DNA of 27,670 nt from JBFELU01 sp041551965. Lineage in GTDB: Bacteria > Actinomycetota > Acidimicrobiia > Spongiisociales > UBA11373. The translations under genes were made by a program, and so were the position numbers. Each line of letters opens with the position of its first letter. Position 1 is the stretch's first letter. The stretch spans positions 1 through 27,670 of the forward strand of contig JBFELU010000031.1 in NCBI GenBank assembly GCA_041551965.1, given 5' to 3'. The notes under the pieces were generated by a model, which ran no database searches, had not been told where the DNA came from, and worked only from the letters and a program-made list of their open reading frames with translations. Shown in pieces: positions 21,804 through 27,670 of this stretch.

Positions 21804-24347
21804 ATGGATGGTTCCCCCGGACCTGCGGGGACGGTCTCGCGCCGTACCCGCAACCTGCTCTGGGTGGGCTCGGTGGCACTGGCCGGCGTGGCCGTCGCAG
21901 GCTCGATCGGCCTGCCCACTGAGCCGCTGCCCGGGCCTTTCGTCGCGCCGTGGTGGCTGCTGGCGCTCTTGTACGCCCTCGTCGAGATCGGGATGGTTCC
22001 CAATCCGATCGGTGATCGTCCCGTGGCACTCCGCGAGATACCGCTCGTCCTGGGATTGGCGACGGCGTCACCCCACGTCCTGATCGCCGGACGGCTGATC
22101 GGGTCGGGCACCGTGCTCGCGGTGCGACGATTCCGGCACCCGGCGGCCGCCCTCTTCGGCATTGGCGCCGTGGCCGTCGAGATCGTCGCCGCCGTCTGGG
22201 CGTATCGGCTACTGATCGGCACCGACAGCCCGGTCTCCCCCCGGGGCTGGCTCGCCATGCTCGCCGTCGTGATCGTCGGTCGTAGCACCCAGATCGCCAT
22301 CGAGTTGGGCATAGAACGAAAGGCCCTGCGCCGAACGGCCTTCTCATGGGCGTTCACCCTTGGTGTCGCCGCGGCAACCGGGCTCACCTCCACGGCCGGT
22401 CTCGTCGCCCTGTGGTACGACGGGCGGGCCGCGCCTCTCGTCGGAGCCGTCGCCATCCTCCTCTACGCAGCCGTCCGCACTTTCGGCGTTCTCCGACGCC
22501 GCTATGAAGCCCTGGAGGCCATCTTCGCCTTCACCCGATCGGCGACGGACTCCAACGGCGACTCGGTCTCCGTGGTGCTCGAAGAGATCCGGGCCATGTT
22601 CCGGACCGAGTACGCCCTGCTGTTGCTCGCCGGTGACGACGCCCGCGCCGCCGACCTCTTCACGATCGGGCCGCCTGCGGTGCTCGAACACCGCACGGTG
22701 GCCGCCCCGGACCTGATTGCGACCTTCGCCCGGCGAGAGATCGAAGCAACGACGCTTGCCGACGAGACGCTGGGAACGGCGATTCGAGAGGCAACGCGCC
22801 TGCCCCTCCGGTCGGGCCTCGCCATGGTGATCCAACGGGGGGGAAAGCCGGCGGGACTCTTGATCGCCGGCGGCCCGAGTTCCGCCGACGCTCCCGATCC
22901 GGACCATCTCCGCCTATTCGCTGCCGTGGGACGACAGGCCAACCTCGCACTGGAGCGAGGCCGGCTCGTCAATCGCCTCACCTCGGAGATCGACCGCCGC
23001 GAGCACGCCGCCCTCCACGACGACCTCACCGGTCTCCCCAACCGGGCCCACTTCTCCGGCCGGCTCACCGAGGCCCTCGCCGCCGATGGCGACGCCGGCA
23101 TCGCCATCCTCCTCATCGACCTCGACCACTTCAAGGAGATCAACGACACGCTCGGCCACGACCACGGCGATCGGATCCTGCGGCTCGTCGGAGAGCGTCT
23201 CGCCCGGGCCGTTCGCCCCGACGACTTCATCGCTCGGCTCGGTGGGGACGAGTTCGGGGTCCTCCTCCACGTGGGCACCGTGGCCGACGCCATCACCATC
23301 GCCCGACGCATCGAGGAGATCCTCCGCACGCCCTTCCAGCACGAGGGCCTCCCGATCGAGGTCGGGGCCAGCATCGGGATCTCCATGGGCGCCGACGGCA
23401 ACCGGCATGCGGTGACGATGCTCCGCCACGCCGACATCGCCATGTATGCCGCCAAGCGGGCCGGGACCCGCTACGAGATCTTCTCGCCCGAACACCAGGA
23501 CTTCAGCCCCCGCCGACTCGCTCTCGCCGGTGAGCTCCGGACCGCGATCGAGTCGCGCGCCATCGACGTTCACTACCAACCGCAGGTGTCGACCGAGGAT
23601 CGGCGCATCGTCGGTGTCGAGGCCCTGGCCCGGTGGCACCATCCATCGCGGGGACCGGTCCCTCCCTCGGAATTCATCCCGATCGCCGAGAAGACCGGCC
23701 TCATCCGACCGCTGACGGGGCACATCCTCCGCACCACGATGACGGCGGCCGCCGGATGGGCCGCCGCCGGCAGACCGATCCGACTGTCCGTGAACATCTC
23801 GGCTCGCAGCCTGACCGACACGACGCTGGTGACCCTCATTGCCGACCTGCTGCGAGCCTCGGGCCTCGACCCCGGTCTGCTCACGCTCGAGATCACGGAG
23901 AGCTCCCTCATCGAAGACGGGCCGCGGACCGGAAGCGTCCTGGCACGGATCGACGACCTCGGCGTCGGCATCAGCATCGACGACTTCGGCACCGGCTATT
24001 CCTCCCTGAGCCACGTCCGGGAGTTCCCGGTGAACGAAATCAAGGTGGATCGCTCGTTCATCACCCCGATGGAGGGGGAGCAGGGCTCGGCGATCATCGT
24101 GGGATCGACCATCGCCCTGGCCCACCGACTCGGGCTCTCGGTGGTCGGGGAGGGAGTCGAGACAGAAGGGGTCCTGCAGATCCTCACCGAGGCCGGATGT
24201 GACGTCGTGCAGGGCTTCCTGATCGCCAGGCCGATGCCGGAGGCTTCGCTGCTGCGCTGGCTCGACGAGTACGAGGGCCGCTTGAGCGACCCCAAAGTCA
24301 CCCCGCTCCACCGCGAACCGACGCCTCGATCCGCCGAGGGGGGCTAG
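21804..24347 (+). CDS. Membrane GAF-GGDEF-EAL cyclic di-GMP protein
   Basis: An 847-residue bifunctional-type signalling protein. About six or seven membrane helices fill residues 15-235. A GAF-like domain follows (about 240-400). The GGDEF domain has 'LDHFKEINDTLGHDHGD', 'ARLGGDEF' (GGDEF at 480-484), and an RxxD inhibitory site ('RPDD', 471-474). The EAL domain begins near 575: 'VHYQPQV', 'VEALARWHHP' (EAL at 606-608), 'SVNISARS', 'LEITESSL', 'IDDFGTGYSSLSHV', 'IKVDRSFI', 'GEGVET' and 'QGFLIARPMP'. All known metal and catalytic positions of both domains look intact, so it may both make and break c-di-GMP. The ATG at 21804 is chosen because the protein looks ordinary from there on; the frame upstream to 21615 overlaps the methyltransferase gene and seems spurious. 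A weak Shine-Dalgarno (CCAGG) is present. Confidence 0.93.
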   Translation: MDGSPGPAGTVSRRTRNLLWVGSVALAGVAVAGSIGLPTEPLPGPFVAPWWLLALLYALVEIGMVPNPIGDRPVALREIPLVLGLATASPHVLIAGRLIGSGTVLAVRRFRHPAAALFGIGAVAVEIVAAVWAYRLLIGTDSPVSPRGWLAMLAVVIVGRSTQIAIELGIERKALRRTAFSWAFTLGVAAATGLTSTAGLVALWYDGRAAPLVGAVAILLYAAVRTFGVLRRRYEALEAIFAFTRSATDSNGDSVSVVLEEIRAMFRTEYALLLLAGDDARAADLFTIGPPAVLEHRTVAAPDLIATFARREIEATTLADETLGTAIREATRLPLRSGLAMVIQRGGKPAGLLIAGGPSSADAPDPDHLRLFAAVGRQANLALERGRLVNRLTSEIDRREHAALHDDLTGLPNRAHFSGRLTEALAADGDAGIAILLIDLDHFKEINDTLGHDHGDRILRLVGERLARAVRPDDFIARLGGDEFGVLLHVGTVADAITIARRIEEILRTPFQHEGLPIEVGASIGISMGADGNRHAVTMLRHADIAMYAAKRAGTRYEIFSPEHQDFSPRRLALAGELRTAIESRAIDVHYQPQVSTEDRRIVGVEALARWHHPSRGPVPPSEFIPIAEKTGLIRPLTGHILRTTMTAAAGWAAAGRPIRLSVNISARSLTDTTLVTLIADLLRASGLDPGLLTLEITESSLIEDGPRTGSVLARIDDLGVGISIDDFGTGYSSLSHVREFPVNEIKVDRSFITPMEGEQGSAIIVGSTIALAHRLGLSVVGEGVETEGVLQILTEAGCDVVQGFLIARPMPEASLLRWLDEYEGRLSDPKVTPLHREPTPRSAEGG

Positions 24348-24359
24348 CAGCAGGTCGCG

Positions 24360-24554
24360 TCAGGCGGCGAAGGGATCGGCCGGGATCGCCGATTCATCGG
24401 TCGCCGGCCGCTGAGCGACCGGAATCGTCGGCGCGTCGAGCTGTTGCACGATTCGCACGATCTCCTCCCAATCGCGCGTCAAGGCACAGCGGCCGCAGTA
24501 GTAGACCGCGCCGCGTTGCACCACGGCGGTGTCACCACAACGAGAACACAGCAT
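24360..24554 (-). CDS. Small zinc-ribbon protein
   Basis: A 64-residue protein. Its first 25 residues hold two CxxC pairs ('MLCSRCG' with C3 and C6, 'YYCGRCAL' with C20 and C23), a classical zinc ribbon. The rest is a short helix ('WEEIVRIVQQL') and a Pro/Ala-rich tail. The gene is real: AAAGGAG lies 5 bases before the ATG. It sits 57 bases after the EtfD-like oxidoreductase on the same strand, so the two are probably co-transcribed. The stop is 12 bases from the convergent GGDEF-EAL stop. A specific function cannot be given. Confidence 0.8.
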   Translation of the reverse strand: MLCSRCGDTAVVQRGAVYYCGRCALTRDWEEIVRIVQQLDAPTIPVAQRPATDESAIPADPFAA

Positions 24555-24611
24555 CGGCGCTCCTTTCAGACCGCCGAATACTTCGGCCCCGACCCCGGCG
24601 ACCTTGAACGG

Positions 24612-26735
24612 TCACTCCAGCGACTCGGCGAGGAGCATGGCAAGGTCCTTGACCGTCACGGCGTCGTCCCGGCCGAGTTCCTTGACGCCGTCGTCGAGCA
24701 TCACGAAGCAAAACGGGCACCCGGTGGCGATCTGATCGCACCCCGTGGCGACCGCTTCCTCGGTGCGCTCGATGTTCACCTTCTTGCCCGTGTGCTCTTC
24801 GACCCACATCTGGGCCCCCCCGGCGCCACAGCAGAACGCCTTCGTACCGCTGCGGGGCATCTCGACGAGCTCCTTCACCACCGAGCCGAGCAGTGCCCGG
24901 GGATCGGCGGTGACGTCGTTGTGCCGACCGAGGTAGCACGGATCGTGATAGGTGACCTTCGCTCCGTTCGATTTGGGTGTGATCCGGCCCGCCTCGACCA
25001 GCTCGAGCAGCAGCTGGCTGTGGTGCACCACCTCGTAGTCGCCGCCGAACTGGGGATACTCGTTGGCGAGCGTGTTGAAGCAGTGGGGGCACTGGGTCAC
25101 GACCTTCTTCACCCCGAGATCGTCCAGGGTGGCGATGTTCTGCAGGGCCAGCTGCTGGAAGACGTACTCGTTCCCGGCCCGGCGCGCCGGATCGCCGGTG
25201 CACAGCTCCGCAGGCCCGAGAATGGCGAAATCGACGCCCGCCTCGTGCAGCAGGCGGGCGGTGGCAACCGTCACCTTCTGGTTCCGATCGTCGAACGATC
25301 CCGCACACCCCACCCAGTAGAGGTACTCGGCGGACTCGCCCTCCTCGAGCCGCTTGACCTCGAAGTCGAGTGAGGCGGTCCAGTCGGCGCGGGCACGCTG
25401 GCTCATCGCATAGGGATTCGACGAGTTCTCCAGGCTCAGGAAGGTTCCGCCGAGCTGCTCCGGGAACGAGGCCTCCATGAGCGCCAGATAGCGGCGCATG
25501 TCGAGGATCTTGTCGAGGATCTCGATGTCGACCGGGCAGATCTGATCGCATGCCTTGCAGGTGGTGCAGGCCCACAGCTCCTCGGGGGTGATGCGCTCGA
25601 AGACCGAGTCCGAGGTCACGGTGATCGCCCCATCGATGCCGACGGGTGGCGAGACCGGTGGCACCCCGGTCCGAGCCGCCACCTCACCGAGCTTGAGCAC
25701 GATCTCGCGGGGGTCGAGAGGCTTGCCGGTGTGGTTGGCCGGACAGACCGAGGTGCACCGCCCGCACACGGTGCAGGCGTCGGTGTCCAGCAGCTGCTTC
25801 CAGGTGAACTCTGCGATCGTCGAGGCCCCGACCGTCTCGATGTCGGTCGCCTCGAGGAGGTTGGGCATCTCCCGCATGGCGCCCTTGGGTCGATCCCGCT
25901 CGGCGAGCGCCATATTGAGAGGCGAGGTGATGGCGTGACGCAGCTTGGTCACCGGGAGGACCACCAGGAAGGCCAGGAAGGTGACCGCGTGGGCGATCCA
26001 CAGCGCCTGGTGCAGCCCGGAGGCCACTCCGTCGCCGAAGGCGTACGAGAGGGGATAACCGACGAAGGACCAAACCTCGAAGTCGGGGCGGCCGTCGACG
26101 GCGATACGGGCGGCCTCGGTGAGCAGGCCGGTGATCCCGATCAAAGCCAGGAGGAGCAGGATCCAGGCGTCCTCCGGTCTCGTCTTACTGCGGATCCGCC
26201 AGGGAGGGAACCCGTATCGACGGATCGCCGCCCAGACGATCCCCACCAGGAAGATCAAGGCCGCGCCGTCGAGAACCGCCGAGAAGCCCTCATAGAACCG
26301 GCCCTCGAGGAACTTGAGGTTACCCGGCAGAAGGTGATCGATCTCCAGCGTGATCGTTCCGGCCAGCAGCAGCAGGAACCCGTAGTAGATCATCGAGTGC
26401 ATGACGCCGGCGGAGCGATCCTCCAGCACCGATCCCATGCTCAGACCGCGCAGTGCTTCCCGGAGCCGGCGCATCCAGCGGCCCCATCGCCGCTCGGGGG
26501 CACCCCGCTCCCAGTTCTGCACCCGCACCGCAAAGAGATAAGCCATGAGTCCCAAGAAGGCGGCTGTCGCCACGTAGAAGAGGGCGACGATCACGTCGGG
26601 GAGGTTGCCGAAGACGGCGCGGCCGACGTCGGGGTGCACCTCGTCGGGAAGGGTTCCGGCCCACCAGAAGAGCAAAGTCGCCGCCGGGAAGGCGACGACC
26701 ATGGCGAAGAGGAGACGGGAAACGCGACCTCGCAT
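24612..26735 (-). CDS. EtfD-like membrane Fe-S oxidoreductase (HdrD-related)
   Basis: A 707-residue protein. Residues 1-275 hold about six membrane helices, with histidines in helices ('MHSMIYYGF', 'LHQALWIAHAVTF') as in b-type-heme NarI-like domains. Two 4Fe-4S motifs follow: C321/C324/C327 with C331-Pro, and C390/C393/C396 with C400-Pro. Two cysteine-rich CCG domains end the chain ('YWVGCAGSFDD', 'TQCPHCFNTL', 'YHDPCYLGRH', 'FCCGAGGAQMW', 'ATGCPFCFVML'), as in heterodisulfide reductase subunit D. The plan matches Mycobacterium Rv0338c (EtfD), which passes electrons from ETF to the membrane quinone pool during fatty-acid oxidation; that role is inferred, and no etfAB lies in the window. The ATG has AAGGAG 5 bases upstream; TAGACT (minus, 26769-26764) is a candidate -10. 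Confidence 0.9.
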   Translation of the reverse strand: MRGRVSRLLFAMVVAFPAATLLFWWAGTLPDEVHPDVGRAVFGNLPDVIVALFYVATAAFLGLMAYLFAVRVQNWERGAPERRWGRWMRRLREALRGLSMGSVLEDRSAGVMHSMIYYGFLLLLAGTITLEIDHLLPGNLKFLEGRFYEGFSAVLDGAALIFLVGIVWAAIRRYGFPPWRIRSKTRPEDAWILLLLALIGITGLLTEAARIAVDGRPDFEVWSFVGYPLSYAFGDGVASGLHQALWIAHAVTFLAFLVVLPVTKLRHAITSPLNMALAERDRPKGAMREMPNLLEATDIETVGASTIAEFTWKQLLDTDACTVCGRCTSVCPANHTGKPLDPREIVLKLGEVAARTGVPPVSPPVGIDGAITVTSDSVFERITPEELWACTTCKACDQICPVDIEILDKILDMRRYLALMEASFPEQLGGTFLSLENSSNPYAMSQRARADWTASLDFEVKRLEEGESAEYLYWVGCAGSFDDRNQKVTVATARLLHEAGVDFAILGPAELCTGDPARRAGNEYVFQQLALQNIATLDDLGVKKVVTQCPHCFNTLANEYPQFGGDYEVVHHSQLLLELVEAGRITPKSNGAKVTYHDPCYLGRHNDVTADPRALLGSVVKELVEMPRSGTKAFCCGAGGAQMWVEEHTGKKVNIERTEEAVATGCDQIATGCPFCFVMLDDGVKELGRDDAVTVKDLAMLLAESLE

Positions 26736-26763
26736 CAGGGCTCCTTGTCGGTGGCCTCAATCG

Positions 26764-26769
26764 AGTCTA
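26764..26769 (-). promoter_or_regulatory. -10 box (TAGACT) of the EtfD-like gene
   Basis: TAGACT on the minus strand fits TANNNT and lies 28 bases before the ATG, after the terminator of the PspA gene. No clear -35 element was seen. Confidence 0.4.
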
Positions 26770-26802
26770 GGTGGGGCCACCGAGCCCGATTCGGCCATGG
26801 CA

Positions 26803-26832
26803 AAGGGCGCCGTCACCACCGACGGCGCCCTT
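26803..26832 (-). terminator. Hairpin terminator after the PspA gene
   Basis: AAGGGCGCCGTC and its exact reverse complement form a 12-bp GC-rich stem with a 6-base loop. On the minus strand it starts 18 bases after the PspA stop codon and is followed by TTTG, a short U-run typical of actinobacterial terminators. It separates the PspA gene from the EtfD-like gene. Confidence 0.85.
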
Positions 26833-26849
26833 CACGAGAGAGATGGAGC

Positions 26850-27572
26850 TCAGCCCTCCAGACCGAGTTCGGCCTTCAGTTCGGCGAGCTTGGCGTCGGC
26901 CTGAGCGAGCGACACGGCTTCGCGCAACTCGGATTCGGCGCCCTCCGGCGTTGCCTCACGTAGCTCGGCACGCGCCATGGCCTCGGCCTGACGAGCCTCG
27001 ATCTTCTCCTCGACCCTGTCGAGACTGACCGCCTCGTCGTCCACCGTGGCCGAGATCGCCTCGACCGCCTTGTTGACCGATTCCTGCATCTTCGCCTGCT
27101 GCAGCGAACCCATCAGCTCCATGCGCTTGGCAGCCAGCTCCTGCAGCCTCATGGCGTTCTGTTGCACCGCCTTCTTGGCCTCCTCGGCCTGATCGACGGC
27201 GGTCTCGTACTGCGACTTCATCGTGGTCAGATTGTTCTCGGCGGCCTGGAGCTTCATGGCCAGACCCTGCGCCGAGCGGGTCCACTTGTCGGCCGCGGTG
27301 GCGTCGCCCGAGGTGGTGGCTTCCTGGGCCTTGAGGAGCGCCTGCTTCGCCAGCTCCCGCCCACTGCCGACCTCATCAGCGGCATCTTCGATCTTGCTCT
27401 CCAGTTGGGTCCGATGCGCCACGACCTTGGCGGCCTGGTTCCTCAACTCCTGATCCCGTTTGCGCGCTTCGTTGATCGCCTGTTCGATCTCGATCTCGGG
27501 ATCCATCATGTCTTCCGCCTTGCGGCGGAACAACGCCTTGATGTACCCCCACAGCCGCTTCAAGAAACCCAT
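26850..27572 (-). CDS. pspA: PspA/IM30 (ESCRT-III-like) membrane-stress protein
   Basis: A 240-residue, almost wholly helical PspA/IM30 protein. The N-terminal amphipathic helix 'MGFLKRLWGYIKALFRRKAED' targets the membrane. It is followed by 'DPEIEIEQAINEARKRDQELR' and long coiled coils rich in Ala, Glu, Lys and Gln. Such proteins assemble into rods or rings that protect and remodel the cytoplasmic membrane. The C-terminal part ('RVEEKIEARQAEAMARAELRE') also fits. The ATG at 27572 has GAAGGG 7 bases upstream. A TATGAT -10 (minus, 27611-27606) indicates its own promoter, and a strong hairpin ends the transcript, so it is probably a single-gene unit. No pspB, pspC or pspF was seen. Confidence 0.93.
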   Translation of the reverse strand: MGFLKRLWGYIKALFRRKAEDMMDPEIEIEQAINEARKRDQELRNQAAKVVAHRTQLESKIEDAADEVGSGRELAKQALLKAQEATTSGDATAADKWTRSAQGLAMKLQAAENNLTTMKSQYETAVDQAEEAKKAVQQNAMRLQELAAKRMELMGSLQQAKMQESVNKAVEAISATVDDEAVSLDRVEEKIEARQAEAMARAELREATPEGAESELREAVSLAQADAKLAELKAELGLEG

Positions 27573-27605
27573 CGTTCAGCCCTTCTTCTCGTTGTCGAGC
27601 AATCA

Positions 27606-27611
27606 ATCATA
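27606..27611 (-). promoter_or_regulatory. -10 box (TATGAT) of the PspA gene
   Basis: TATGAT on the minus strand differs from TATAAT at one base and lies 33 bases before the ATG. The remaining bases to the right edge (27612-27670) show no gene start. Confidence 0.5.
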
Positions 27612-27670
27612 GGGACGTCATTTCGAGGCCCGCCACGGCCGTCTCAGCGCCGGCGGCGCCCCGGCCACCC

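Overview
The window looks like a chromosomal segment of a high-GC actinobacterium, probably of the class Acidimicrobiia or a close relative. Reasons: strong GC bias in all genes, frequent GTG starts, the actinobacterial gene pair clpS-DUF2017, a DUF3105 protein, a Mycobacterium-like alanine dehydrogenase, an EtfD-like membrane Fe-S oxidoreductase, a short excisionase-type HTH protein, and TANNNT -10 boxes set 7-10 nt before start codons, as in leaderless actinobacterial transcripts. The class is inferred from gene content, not proven. I saw no tRNA, rRNA, CRISPR array, transposase or phage gene, and no stretch above 300 bases lacks a gene.

Layout. Positions 2-4477 (minus) hold the first 1492 residues of a giant secreted protein that continues off the left edge; its tail is seven putative-Ig (He_PIG) repeats with a DUF11 domain inserted. 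Upstream on the same strand lie a membrane histidine kinase (4557-6077) and a baeRF/eRF1-like protein (6118-7245). Alanine dehydrogenase runs the other way (7386-8501) and meets a compact GTGA-coupled operon: HTH protein, ClpS, DUF2017 (9467 down to 8498). A DUF3105 membrane-anchored protein (9524-10180) converges with a YczE-type membrane protein (10125-10790), which follows a metal-dependent amidohydrolase (10802-11887). A palindrome separates the amidohydrolase from a membrane diguanylate cyclase (11963-12919).

Next come a possible caspase-fold protein (13106-13756) and a small membrane protein (13784-14233) that diverge from overlapping -10 boxes. A P-loop kinase and a GH13-like protein form an overlapping pair (14277-17136) that runs 178 nt into a convergent LacI-family repressor (16959-18014). 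A CPA2 cation antiporter and its RCK-USP regulator follow (18102-20708), then a solitary DNA methyltransferase (20823-21725) whose upstream region carries a perfect DnaA box, and a GAF-GGDEF-EAL protein (21804-24347). The right end has a 64-residue zinc-ribbon protein, the EtfD-like oxidoreductase, and a PspA/IM30 protein followed by a clear hairpin terminator.

Themes. The window is rich in signalling and stress functions: two c-di-GMP enzymes, a histidine kinase, PspA, ClpS, a possible ribosome-rescue or hibernation factor, and cation homeostasis. Gene ends are tightly packed: two pairs of GTGA overlaps, a CTAG shared by two convergent stops, and 56-nt and 178-nt convergent coding overlaps. 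I found no single undescribed multi-gene defence or mobile system. The most original leads are the possible caspase-fold protein with its symmetric promoter, the P-loop kinase/GH13/LacI locus, the baeRF protein, the DnaA box beside the methyltransferase, and the shared ACTAGT-type motif upstream of two genes.
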